A model generated the notes under the pieces. The model did no database searches, was not told the DNA's origin, and saw nothing but the letters and a program-made list of their open reading frames with translations. 64,000 nt of DNA from Thalassobacterium maritimum (GTDB taxonomy: Bacteria > Verrucomicrobiota > Verrucomicrobiia > Opitutales > Coraliomargaritaceae), in assembly GCF_031127805.1 (NCBI RefSeq), contig NZ_JARXHW010000015.1, forward strand, positions 1-64,000, in the 5' to 3' direction. Shown here in pieces: positions 36,015 through 44,668 of the stretch (the first letter of the stretch is position 1; each line of letters starts with the position of its first letter). Both the position numbers and the translations under genes were made by a program.

Positions 36015-38417
36015 ATGCTTCAAAAAACAATTACGGAACTAGAGTTTACGCGACACGACCTCGGCGGGCCTTGGGAATGTTGGCGTTCCGCTAAATATAC
36101 CAATCACTTTAACTTACCGTGGACGCGAGTGGTCTTGCCACATTGCTGGAATGCCAGTGATGCGGTCGATCCTGATCTTCCTTACTACGAGGGGGCGGGG
36201 TGGTATCGCACGCAGCTAGAGATTGACTCTCCCTATGATGATGGTCGAGTCTGCCTTCACTTTGAGGGCACGGGGCAACGTGCGCAGGTCTATATTCACA
36301 CCAGCGAAGTGGGGAGTCACAGTGGCGGTTACGACGAGTGGACGCTAGATATTACCGAAGCGTGCGCAGCTTATCATGCGCAGTATGGCGAAGGTCCTGT
36401 GCCACTCGCGATACGTTGTGATAATGCACGCGATTTAGAGACGATCCCTTCCGATGTTAGCGATTTTAATCTTTATGGCGGCATCTACCGCGCCATGCAT
36501 TTGGTCTATCGACCCGCGATTGACTGGGGCGACGTCCGCTTGGAACCTCGGCTGCAGAATGCAAGCGCCGAGTTGAGCATTCATGCCGAGCTCTCCAGCT
36601 ACGTGGCCGATGCGGAGGTCGAACTGAAGCTCCAGCTTCTAAATGCGCAGGGAGAAGAAGTCGCACAGTCTGAGTTGAGCCTGCCATGCTGGCAGGGGGA
36701 ACGCTCACTGCTCACATGGCAGATAGATGCTCCTGAGCAGTGGCATCCCGCGCATCCTGCACTCTACGAAGTGCACTTGCAATTGAGTACCGCGGTGGGA
36801 CAAAGCGAGCGCCGTCTGAAGACTGCCTTTCGTCACTTTGAATTTGTGCCGCATGGTCCCTTTATGCTGAACGGCGAGCGCCTGCTCTTACGAGGCACGC
36901 ACCGCCACGAAGACCACGCGGGCGTGGCGCAAGCCATGACGGAAGCGCAGATTCGCGAAGAATTTCGTCTTATGAAAGAGATGGGGGTGAACTTTATTCG
37001 CCTCGGTCACTATCAACAATCGGAGCTGGTGCTACAGCTTTGCGATGAACTTGGCATTTTGGTTTGGGAGGAAATTCCCTGGTGCCGAGGCGGCTTGGGC
37101 TCTGAGAGTTATCGTGAAATGTGTCGCCGCATGCTGCGGAATATGATAAGTCAGCATCGTAATCATCCCTCTGTTATCATCTGGGGCTTGGGCAATGAAA
37201 ATGACTGGCCGGCCGACTTTGAAGCATTCGACCAAGATGCGATTCGTGACTTTATGCGCGAGCTCCATGAGCTATCTCATCACTTGGATCCTGCGCGTAA
37301 GACCGCGATCCGGCGTTGCGCTTTTTGCGCTGATATTGTCGACGTATATTCGCCCAGTATCTGGGCTGGTTGGTATCGCGGTCTCTATACTGAGTATAAA
37401 AAAGCCGCACTCAGCGCGATTCAAGAACATCAGCACGTGTTACACGTCGAGTGGGGGGGAGATAGCCATGCTGGCCGTCATACCGAGGATAGTGCCCAAG
37501 GACTGGAAGAGATTCAAGCAGGACAGGGCGCGGATGAGCAAGATGGTGACTACTTCCTCGAAGGTGGACAGGCCCGAGCGAGTAAAGATACCGATTGGAC
37601 CGAAACCTACTTTTGTGACCTCGTGGATTGGCATCTAAAAGAGCAGGAAACCATGCCCGAACTCACCGGTGCTGCGCAGTGGCCGTTTAAGGATTTTTCC
37701 ACGCCCGTGCGCCCTGAGAACCCTGTCCCTTACATGAACCAGAAGGGCGTGTTGGAGCGCGATATGACCCCTAAGGAGGGCTACTATGTCTTTCAAAGTT
37801 ACTGGGCGACGAAGCCCATGGTGCATATTTATGGTCACTCATGGCCGATCCGCTGGGGGCGGCTAGACGAGCGCAAATACATCAAGGTGTATTCCAACTG
37901 TCCAGAAGTTGAACTTTTTCTTAATGGAGTCAGCCAGGGGCGTCGTCTGCGTGATAGCCAAAATTTTCCTGCTGCCAATTTGCGTTGGGGCGTTGACCTA
38001 CCGGCAGGTCGCTACACTTTAAAGGCGATCGGCTATGCTGTCGACGGTACTGTCGAAGACGAGCTCACGCAATCGTATCAGATCGAGTCCTGGGGAGCTC
38101 CTGCATCCATTCGTATTGATCAAGTGAATGCTGAAGATGGCCTTTCCACTGTGCACTGTCAGTTGGTAGACGCGCAGGGCATACCATGCCTTGATGCCAA
38201 AGATTTCTACCGCTTCTCGCTTGCAGGAGGCGGTCGGCTAATTGACAACCAAGGCACTGCTCGAGCCAGTCGCCGTGTGGGTGCCTGTAATGGACGTGCG
38301 CAGATCACCGTTGATCTGAATCAGCAACAGAACGTGCTCGGCATCCTCGTGGAAGGACTGGAGCCCTGCTTCGTGAATCTGTCCGTATGCAGTCAAAAAA
38401 ACAATACGCTTAGGTGA
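36015..38417 (+). CDS. Glycoside hydrolase family 2 (beta-galactosidase/beta-glucuronidase-like)
   Basis: 800-residue GH2 enzyme without signal peptide, so probably cytoplasmic. The N-terminal sugar-binding jelly roll (about 10-165) includes LPHCWNASDA and YYEGAGWYRTQLEI; an Ig-like domain (about 170-275) follows; the TIM barrel (about 280-590) has GERLLLRGTHRHEDHAG, acid/base Glu395 in WGLGNEND and probable nucleophile Glu479 in VLHVEWGG. The C-terminal beta domains (about 610-790) resemble the DUF4982 region of this GH2 group. The neighbouring desulfating and uronate genes make a beta-galactosidase or beta-glucuronidase acting on imported algal oligosaccharides plausible. The ATG is 30 bp after the preceding terminator. 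Confidence 0.9.
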   Translation: MLQKTITELEFTRHDLGGPWECWRSAKYTNHFNLPWTRVVLPHCWNASDAVDPDLPYYEGAGWYRTQLEIDSPYDDGRVCLHFEGTGQRAQVYIHTSEVGSHSGGYDEWTLDITEACAAYHAQYGEGPVPLAIRCDNARDLETIPSDVSDFNLYGGIYRAMHLVYRPAIDWGDVRLEPRLQNASAELSIHAELSSYVADAEVELKLQLLNAQGEEVAQSELSLPCWQGERSLLTWQIDAPEQWHPAHPALYEVHLQLSTAVGQSERRLKTAFRHFEFVPHGPFMLNGERLLLRGTHRHEDHAGVAQAMTEAQIREEFRLMKEMGVNFIRLGHYQQSELVLQLCDELGILVWEEIPWCRGGLGSESYREMCRRMLRNMISQHRNHPSVIIWGLGNENDWPADFEAFDQDAIRDFMRELHELSHHLDPARKTAIRRCAFCADIVDVYSPSIWAGWYRGLYTEYKKAALSAIQEHQHVLHVEWGGDSHAGRHTEDSAQGLEEIQAGQGADEQDGDYFLEGGQARASKDTDWTETYFCDLVDWHLKEQETMPELTGAAQWPFKDFSTPVRPENPVPYMNQKGVLERDMTPKEGYYVFQSYWATKPMVHIYGHSWPIRWGRLDERKYIKVYSNCPEVELFLNGVSQGRRLRDSQNFPAANLRWGVDLPAGRYTLKAIGYAVDGTVEDELTQSYQIESWGAPASIRIDQVNAEDGLSTVHCQLVDAQGIPCLDAKDFYRFSLAGGGRLIDNQGTARASRRVGACNGRAQITVDLNQQQNVLGILVEGLEPCFVNLSVCSQKNNTLR

Positions 38418-38538
38418 ATGACTTTCCATTGTGAATGCGGCTTGCAGTAGTCAATGAGGGCTTGCAAATATTTGACCTGGTTGAGTGCTTTTATACTGTT
38501 GAATACCTTAAAGCTCATTTTTAGCTTATTATCTACCT

Positions 38539-39351
38539 ATGAAATCCTTACACTTAGCCACATTTACACTCGCTCCCTTCGTTCTCACTGTCAGCGCTCA
38601 GGCGCAAGTCTTCTTGGTCGACTTCAACAACACCGCCGACAGCAACGGTTATCCCGGTGGGGGCAGCACTTGGAATGCTTATGCAACTCCTACAGAGGTC
38701 AATGGCTCTGTGATTCAGGCCACCAATGGTTCCACCGCATCGGGCATTACGCTTGATTATACGGATGGGACGATGAGAGATTCGAACAACGGTAATTCCA
38801 ATACCTTTGATAATACGGATGGAGGCCCCGCTTGGGTGACGACGGATGGTTCTTTCGGCAATACAGCTGCTGCTGCGGACTATTTCTTTACCGATAATGG
38901 TTCGGATACGGACTTCACAGTCACTTTTGGAAATCTCGCTGTCGGTGAGGAAGTAAATTTAGACCTATGGATGTCACGCGTCGGGAGCAGCAGCAGTTAC
39001 GGTCATTACACTTATTCACTCGATGGGGGCGTCAATTGGAATGGTTTCACCGTTTTAGAAAAAGATGGCAGCGCCTCTACAGATACCCGCTGGCTTGCCA
39101 GTGATACGCAGGCGACGACCTTTCGCGCGGAGACCGACGGCAATGACAATGCCCGCTATATGAACATCAGCGGTATCATCATTGGTGCTGCGGGCACTCT
39201 CGATGTGAAAGTGGATGACACAAGCTCCAGTAACTGGACTGGACTCGCTGCTATGCGACTGACTGTCATTCCCGAGCCTGCCAGTTTTGCTATGCTGCTC
39301 GGGGGCTTAGCTTTGGCCAGCAGAGTGTTACGCCGGCGTGCGCATGCTTAA
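38539..39351 (+). CDS. PEP-CTERM sorted secreted protein, unknown function
   Basis: 270 residues with a signal peptide cleaved near AQAQ/VFL, an Asn/Asp/Gly/Thr-rich beta-sandwich body (FLVDFNNTADSNGYPGGGSTWNAY, YTYSLDGGVNWNGFTV) and a C-terminal IPEP, hydrophobic helix and RVLRRRAHA sorting signal. It has the composition of extracellular matrix or carbohydrate-binding proteins of this phylum. It stands between the GH2 gene and a sulfatase; the 121-bp gap upstream carries only a weak half of the shared motif (TTGAATACCTTA, about 40 bp from ATG). Confidence 0.85.
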   Translation: MKSLHLATFTLAPFVLTVSAQAQVFLVDFNNTADSNGYPGGGSTWNAYATPTEVNGSVIQATNGSTASGITLDYTDGTMRDSNNGNSNTFDNTDGGPAWVTTDGSFGNTAAAADYFFTDNGSDTDFTVTFGNLAVGEEVNLDLWMSRVGSSSSYGHYTYSLDGGVNWNGFTVLEKDGSASTDTRWLASDTQATTFRAETDGNDNARYMNISGIIIGAAGTLDVKVDDTSSSNWTGLAAMRLTVIPEPASFAMLLGGLALASRVLRRRAHA

Positions 39352-39389
39352 TGAGCGCTGAGTGAGTGCTGAGTGAGACAGCTGCTTTT

Positions 39390-40736
39390 ATGAATATCAT
39401 TGTGTTTTTTACGGACCAGCAACGCTGGGATACACTGGGAGTCCATGGTAGCACTCTGGGCTTAACTCCAAATTTAGATCGCTTTGCTCGCCAAGGGACT
39501 TTTTTCCGCGAGGCAGTCACGCCACAGCCCGTGTGCGGTCCCGCTCGGAGCTGTTTGCAAACGGGGCAATATGCGACCACGACTGGAGTTTGGAGGAATG
39601 GCTTTGGCTTGAGTGAAGAGAGCCCAAAACTCGCTGAGTGTTTCAATGCCGCCGGCTATCGGACCGGGTATATTGGGAAGTGGCATCTGTCTGAGGGAAC
39701 GGGCCCTGGACCAGTTCCGGCTGCGAATCGTGGAGGTTATCAAGACTGGTTGGGGGCGAACTGTGTGGAACTCACCAGTGGTCCGTATTCCGCTCGGCTT
39801 TGGGATGAGGATGAGCAAGAGCAGCCGCTCAATGGCTACCGTAGCGATGCCATGGTAGATGCTGCGATTCGTTACATCGATCAACGCAGTCAAGAGCCGG
39901 AGCAGCCCTTCATGCTATGGCTTTCGCTCTTAGAGCCGCATCATCAAAATACCGATGACTCATACCCTGCACCACACGGCCACGAGCGCGATCATCTGGC
40001 GGCGCCACTGCCGCCCGACCTTCAGTCGCTGGGTGGTTCGGCTGCCAAAGATTGGGCGGGCTACTGCGCAATGATTCAACGTATCGATCAAGGCTTGGGA
40101 CGTTTGAACGATGCACTGGAATCCACGGGACTGAGTGAGGATACCATGATTGTTTTTATCAGTGACCACGGCTGTCATTTTAAGACACGTAATTCGGAAT
40201 ACAAACGTTCTCCACATGACGTCAGCTTGCGGGTGCCTATGGTCTTTTGGGGCCAGCAGTGGAATGGCGGAGGGGAACATGCCTGTGCTGCGAGTTTAGT
40301 TGATTTAGCGCCGACGCTCTTGGAGGCCGCGGGCTTGGAAGTTCCCCCTACGATGCAAGGGCAATCGCTACTACCAGTGCGGCAGGGCTTAGCTGCCGCA
40401 AGGCCCCGTGCGAGTTATAGTCAGTTTGGCGATATTGGCATGGCACCCGGTCGTTGCCTGCGCACATCGCGCTGGAAATATGCAGTCACAGCGGCAGATG
40501 AATATCGCAGCCAAGCTACGGCGCCCGTGTATCATGAAACGCACTTGTATGACTTACAGACCGATCCTTATGAATTGGTGAACCTCGTGGAGCTCGAAAG
40601 CCATCGTTCTGTCTGCGAAGACTTTCGCGAAATGCTGCTGGAGCGCATGCAATGCGTCGGTGAACCTAGTGCCGAAATCCTGTCCCCTTCAAACTTACGA
40701 CCAGCGAGGCAGCGCACGATCGATTATCCCGCTTAA
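39390..40736 (+). CDS. Sulfatase, type I (formylglycine), no signal peptide
   Basis: 448-residue alkaline-phosphatase-superfamily sulfatase. The product begins directly at the first metal-binding strand, MNIIVFFTDQQRWDTLG, so no export signal is present from ATG 39390; the eight extra residues possible upstream do not supply one. The modification motif CGPAR (Cys49) should be converted to formylglycine. GYIGKWHLSEG, SLLEPHHQN and FISDHGCHFKTRN supply the other metal and substrate residues. A cytoplasmic sulfatase acting on imported sulfated sugar is the inference, matching the signal-less GH2 enzyme upstream. Confidence 0.93.
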   Translation: MNIIVFFTDQQRWDTLGVHGSTLGLTPNLDRFARQGTFFREAVTPQPVCGPARSCLQTGQYATTTGVWRNGFGLSEESPKLAECFNAAGYRTGYIGKWHLSEGTGPGPVPAANRGGYQDWLGANCVELTSGPYSARLWDEDEQEQPLNGYRSDAMVDAAIRYIDQRSQEPEQPFMLWLSLLEPHHQNTDDSYPAPHGHERDHLAAPLPPDLQSLGGSAAKDWAGYCAMIQRIDQGLGRLNDALESTGLSEDTMIVFISDHGCHFKTRNSEYKRSPHDVSLRVPMVFWGQQWNGGGEHACAASLVDLAPTLLEAAGLEVPPTMQGQSLLPVRQGLAAARPRASYSQFGDIGMAPGRCLRTSRWKYAVTAADEYRSQATAPVYHETHLYDLQTDPYELVNLVELESHRSVCEDFREMLLERMQCVGEPSAEILSPSNLRPARQRTIDYPA

Positions 40737-40749
40737 GGCCAGGTCTGAT

Positions 40750-40798
40750 ACACAAAAAAAACTCTCCTACCAAGTGCGGTAGGAGAGTTTTTTTGTGT
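40750..40798. terminator. Bidirectional terminator between sulfatase and beta-helix genes
   Basis: ACTCTCCTACC / GGTAGGAGAGT stem with a 6-base loop, flanked by eight A on the left and seven T on the right, so it can end transcription from both converging genes. Confidence 0.95.
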
Positions 40799-40815
40799 CA
40801 TTCGGTTCGTGCCGA

Positions 40816-42684
40816 TTAGTGGATCGGTTCGAGTCGTACGTTGTCGATATAGAGCGGTCCAGCCATGGAACCGTTGGCGCGAATGTAGAACCCTGCGAAG
40901 TTCGCAAACTCCTCTTCACTGACTTTGAGCTCGGTGAGAGGAATGCTGATTTCTTGCCAATCGGTATTGGAGCCATTGAGTGTGCCCGGCAGTGGGATCT
41001 CTTTTGTCTTGGGAGCTTCAGCCATGGTGAGGGCGCGCAGCTCAAGTCCTGTTAGGTTCGCGTTACCGGTGCGGATCGACATCTTGAGTGCCCAATTTGC
41101 TTTTTGGAAATTAGCAAACTTGATCGTCGCAGAATCGCGCTTGGTGCGATAGGTCGCACCGCCGCCTTTACTGCCATTGGTGCTAACTTCGAGGGCGTTG
41201 GATCCATTGATGCCCTTGCCCTTAGCGAGTTTCATCTTCGCGTTATTCCAGTCGCTCAAATACCAGCCGCTTGGATTCTTTTCACTAAATACGTTCAATG
41301 GTTTGGTTTCCAGTAGGCGACCTTCTTTCTCGATGCGTGGTTGGTAAGGGCGCACTTCTGCAAGTAGCACTTGTGCGTCGCGCATGTCTTTCTGGTAGCC
41401 TACGCCGTCGGCAGTCAGGCCTTCGCCATTGAGTGGGCGAATGACAGTGTCGCTCACTGTGTAGTTCGGAGCAGGCAGTGTTTTACCCTCGGGGAGTTCG
41501 ACCAGCGAATTTTTAACGCTGATATTCATGTTAGCCATCTGTTCTGGAGTGACCTTCCAGTCGTTCAGAGCGAGTGGTTTGGAAGAATCGACGAAGCTGG
41601 AATTGTGAATGCGGATCTTACCCTTAGTCCATAGACCCACGTAGTCGGAATTGCCGCCGCGTTTGACCGGATCGCCGGAGACGCTGTTCCAGAGCAGGGC
41701 GCCTGGAGTGCCGCTCCAGAAGCGGTAGTTCTTTTTGTTGTCCTTTGCGATGCAGCCAATGAGTAGGGGGTTGGCTGATTTATCATCCCAACCACCATCG
41801 GTATTGCCGTAGGCTTCACAGCGAATATATGTTAGATTATAGGCGGTGCCTTCGGCGCAGAAGCCATCACCGTTCCAGTAGCTGTCTCCGTTGATATGCC
41901 AGTTATTGCTAGCCACACAGTCGATGAAGGTGATATCATGGTCATAGACGTTGGTGCCTTTCGCGCCACCGATCACGTTGAAACTCATGGGGAAGGCTTC
42001 CACATACCATTCTTTGCCACCCGCGTCGGCAGTGCAGTTGATCACTTGTATGTCGTAACAGCCATCGCGGAAGCGAAAGCCACGTTTAGTGTAGTATTTT
42101 ACATCGCAGTCGCGGATGACGATGTCGTGCGAGCCGATTTCCGGCTTGGCTGCCATGGCTCCGCCACGAAAGACGAAGGCGTCGCGAGTTTCCTGCACAT
42201 CCACGTCCACAATTTTTCCTTCCGACACGCGGCCAGGCGTGCGAGTTTCAAAAACGCTGCGGACTTTATGTACTTCGAAATTCTCAAATACCCAGCCCTT
42301 GGACTCGGATGCCAGTTGAATTAAAGTGAAACCACTGGCTTTATCCTCTTTTTCCCAGTCGCCGGTAAAGACGGGGCGTTTGCCGTTGCGATTAACACCT
42401 TTCAAGGTGATCGGGTTGGCCGCAGAGGCTGAAGCGCTCAATTGCATGCCACGGGCTTCGTATTCGCCACCGCCGAGGAAAAGCGTGTCGCCGGGTTGAA
42501 GTTGTTGCCAAGCTTGTTCCAAGCTGTTTTCGGCGGCTGCGTAGGAAAGTGCATTTTCCCAGTTTTGGCCGTTTTTTTCGCCAGCCCCTTGTGGGAGCAT
42601 ATATAGGTCGGCAGCAGATGCGTGCAGGCCAATTAAAAGTGCAGCAGAAAGCAGCAAACGTTTTTTAGGTAATTGTATTCTCAT
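40816..42684 (-). CDS. Secreted right-handed beta-helix protein, lyase-like
   Basis: 622 residues from ATG 42684 (an upstream ATG at 42744 would bury the signal peptide). The signal peptide is KKRLLLSAALLIGLHASAA. Residues about 26-430 form a parallel beta-helix: QPGDTLFLGGGEYEARGMQL, VFENFEVHKV, IVIRDCDVKYYTKRGFRF, YIRCEAYGNTDGGWDDKS. The region resembles PL9/PL6-type polysaccharide lyase folds, but I cannot assign catalytic residues. Residues about 480-622 make a jelly-roll carbohydrate-binding-like domain ending GPLYIDNVRLEPIH. The gene is transcribed alone, with one copy each of the TGAATAG and ACGCATATACG words upstream. Confidence 0.8.
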   Translation of the reverse strand: MRIQLPKKRLLLSAALLIGLHASAADLYMLPQGAGEKNGQNWENALSYAAAENSLEQAWQQLQPGDTLFLGGGEYEARGMQLSASASAANPITLKGVNRNGKRPVFTGDWEKEDKASGFTLIQLASESKGWVFENFEVHKVRSVFETRTPGRVSEGKIVDVDVQETRDAFVFRGGAMAAKPEIGSHDIVIRDCDVKYYTKRGFRFRDGCYDIQVINCTADAGGKEWYVEAFPMSFNVIGGAKGTNVYDHDITFIDCVASNNWHINGDSYWNGDGFCAEGTAYNLTYIRCEAYGNTDGGWDDKSANPLLIGCIAKDNKKNYRFWSGTPGALLWNSVSGDPVKRGGNSDYVGLWTKGKIRIHNSSFVDSSKPLALNDWKVTPEQMANMNISVKNSLVELPEGKTLPAPNYTVSDTVIRPLNGEGLTADGVGYQKDMRDAQVLLAEVRPYQPRIEKEGRLLETKPLNVFSEKNPSGWYLSDWNNAKMKLAKGKGINGSNALEVSTNGSKGGGATYRTKRDSATIKFANFQKANWALKMSIRTGNANLTGLELRALTMAEAPKTKEIPLPGTLNGSNTDWQEISIPLTELKVSEEEFANFAGFYIRANGSMAGPLYIDNVRLEPIH

Positions 42685-42756
42685 AGGTTGGGTCCTTGAT
42701 TGGGGATCAGCTTCAACAATTAGAATATAAATTGGATAATTCACCTATAGTTCAAA

Positions 42757-42768
42757 TCAAGCTATTCA
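42757..42768 (-). promoter_or_regulatory. Shared PEP-CTERM upstream motif, minus-strand variant
   Basis: Reads TGAATAGCTTGA on the minus strand (inside ATTGAATAGCTTGATTTGAAC), one base from site A, 73 bp before the start of the beta-helix gene. The weaker fit and shorter distance make this less certain than sites A-D. The word ACGCATATACG lies further upstream at 42795-42805. Confidence 0.4.
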
Positions 42769-42880
42769 ATAACTGTCGATTTAGTCTATGGAAAACGCAT
42801 ATACGAGAAGTGTAAACGTCTGTGTGCTTTATCGTTTTTACTCAAATGATTTATTCTAAATTAAGACGCATGCTCTACAG

Positions 42881-43633
42881 TTAGGGTTGCATTGCCACCC
42901 AGAAGTCTTCGTGGGCGTCCTTGGGGGTAATGTCCTCCATGGCTACCCGGCCGATGGAACCATCGTAGTAAACCACAGTGGCCTTGCCTTTGTAGCGGTA
43001 GGCGATGGCCATTTTACCATAAGGGCCTTTTTCTTCGCTGATGTAGAGCGTGGCACGAGTGCTGGAAACTTGGTAGTCGACTGCGTCCGCGAAGGCCATC
43101 GCCTTGCTAGGATTGCGAACATTATGGATCGTGGGCGCATTCTCATGCACAGATTGGGCATTGCCGTGGTGCGAAGTATTATTGGGGCCAGTGGTGTTGA
43201 GCCCGATTGATGATTTGCCGTAAGTCGAGCGTGCGGCATCGGGATCTCCAGTTCGCGCAGCGTGTAGGTATTCATGTGATTTCCAACCAGGTTCAGGGGC
43301 ATCAAGAAACTGTGTGAAGGGCTTGTAAGTGACCCAGTGCGAGTTGGAGTCGATTTTCCAGCGCCCATCCTCAAATACAGGTTGTTTAGATGTTAGATAG
43401 ACTCCACGATTATCTTGAGCATACATTTGGTTCGCTGTTTGTAAGTTGCGCAAGTTGTTTGCTGTCGTTGAAATGTAGACATGGGTGCGAACGCTTGATA
43501 TGGCAGGCGTCAGAATCGCGGCGAGCACTGCAATAATCGCAATCACGACTAGGAGCTCTATCAAAGAGAATGCTTGTTGACGGTTGTTGTGAGAGGCTAC
43601 TGAGGTAGGGGTAGGGCCTTGGTTCTTCTTCAT
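42881..43633 (-). CDS. Prepilin-type N-terminal domain protein (pseudopilin-like)
   Basis: 250 residues with a class III signal: a basic/polar leader, then QAFSLIELLVVIAIIAVLAAILTPAI, cleaved before Phe by a prepilin peptidase. The globular part has a helical segment (ANNLRNLQTANQMYAQDNRGVYLT) and an end of the DUF1559/H-X9-DG type (YRYKGKATVVYYDGSIGRV). Such proteins are highly multiplied in Verrucomicrobiota and Planctomycetota and act in type II/IV-pilus-like secretion or on the cell surface. It is divergent from a PEP-CTERM gene; site C of the shared motif is 118 bp upstream. Confidence 0.92.
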   Translation of the reverse strand: MKKNQGPTPTSVASHNNRQQAFSLIELLVVIAIIAVLAAILTPAISSVRTHVYISTTANNLRNLQTANQMYAQDNRGVYLTSKQPVFEDGRWKIDSNSHWVTYKPFTQFLDAPEPGWKSHEYLHAARTGDPDAARSTYGKSSIGLNTTGPNNTSHHGNAQSVHENAPTIHNVRNPSKAMAFADAVDYQVSSTRATLYISEEKGPYGKMAIAYRYKGKATVVYYDGSIGRVAMEDITPKDAHEDFWVAMQP

Positions 43634-43751
43634 GACCTAGCTTTATTGGGGGGTGAACTTTGGGGTAGTGTGCGCTGTTGGCAGTAAACGCTGCTAATCG
43701 CGCATGAAAAAATTAAACCTATGAGCGAGGCAGTTGAAATGTTGGTGCCGT

Positions 43752-43789
43752 TGAATCTATTCAATGGCCGAGCTTGTTAAATAGATTCA
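43752..43789. promoter_or_regulatory. Shared motif, sites C and D, in a divergent promoter region
   Basis: Site C (43752-43763) is the perfect palindrome TGAAT-CT-ATTCA; site D (43778-43789) is TAAATAGATTCA within TTAAATAGATTCAG. C is 118 bp from the pseudopilin start (43633) and D is 115 bp from the PEP-CTERM start (43904). Centres are 26 bp apart, between two and three helical turns. Confidence 0.6.
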
Positions 43790-43903
43790 GCTGATTTCCT
43801 CTCAACATTTATGAGTATATCGCTAATTGTTTTCTAGCTGCGTTTTTTTTCAAATTGCAGCTTAGCGAAGTAAAATCACCACCCCTACTAAAACCATAAA
43901 ACT

Positions 43904-44596
43904 ATGCAAATGTACTCATCTAAAATCATTGCACTGCTCGGACTAGCTGCCGTAGCACCATCCTTCAGCTCGGCTTCCATCGTATTGACTGCTTCGGATG
44001 ACAATTACGTTTATACTGGCGATAAAAATACTAACTACAACTCAGAGTCTGCCTCTATCACGGTAAAAAACGCTTCAAGCAATGATCGTATTGCTTATGT
44101 TAAGTTTGATTTGTCCTCGGTCATTTCGGGAGTCGATACCAGTCAAGACGCAGTCTTAAGTATGACTTTTAATCAAGTCACCAATGCAGGATCTGGCGAC
44201 ACCGCCGAGTTCATATTTTCAGCCCTCAGTAATACGGGGAGCCCCAGTAACTTCGCTTGGCAGGAAAGCACCGTCACTTATAATTCCCGTCCCACGGGCA
44301 CTTTTACCGACCTGACTCCCAGTTATAATTGGTCCTACAATGCCAGTGATGTGGCCCACACGATTACTTTTTCAGGACTAACGAATTTTATTCAGGCAGA
44401 TAATACGGTCACCTTTCGTATCTTTGGCCCTCAGTTACCCGATACTGGTAACAATCCTTCTTGGCATTCAAGCGAGGCCACCACGGTTGCTTATCGTCCG
44501 ACGCTGACTTTAGTCGCTGTGCCTGAGCCAGCGACCGCGAGCATTTTACTTGGTCTTGCGACGCTTGCTATCGCTGGTACTAAGCGCCGCCGTTAA
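43904..44596 (+). CDS. PEP-CTERM sorted DNRLRE/CBM96-like protein, paralog
   Basis: 230-residue secreted protein with signal peptide ending near SSASI. The beta-sandwich has NASSNDRIAYVKFDLSSV, FAWQESTVTYNSRP and VAYRPTLTLV, matching the layout of the protein at 34003. The C-terminal sorting signal is VPEPATASILLGLATLAIAGTKRRR. It probably coats the cell or binds polysaccharide; no catalytic motif is seen. It is followed by a bidirectional hairpin and the convergent fucP gene. Confidence 0.9.
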   Translation: MQMYSSKIIALLGLAAVAPSFSSASIVLTASDDNYVYTGDKNTNYNSESASITVKNASSNDRIAYVKFDLSSVISGVDTSQDAVLSMTFNQVTNAGSGDTAEFIFSALSNTGSPSNFAWQESTVTYNSRPTGTFTDLTPSYNWSYNASDVAHTITFSGLTNFIQADNTVTFRIFGPQLPDTGNNPSWHSSEATTVAYRPTLTLVAVPEPATASILLGLATLAIAGTKRRR

Positions 44597-44611
44597 TCGC
44601 GGTTTTGTTTG

Positions 44612-44646
44612 GATCCCTCCTCCTTCTTCAGAGAGGAGGAGGGATC
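44612..44646. terminator. Bidirectional hairpin between PEP-CTERM and fucP
   Basis: Perfect 13-bp stem GATCCCTCCTCCT / AGGAGGAGGGATC with a 9-base loop between two converging genes. It lacks a clear T-run on either side, so its strength as a terminator is unknown. Confidence 0.7.
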
Positions 44647-44668
44647 ATCGACAGAGTTGTGGCCAGTG

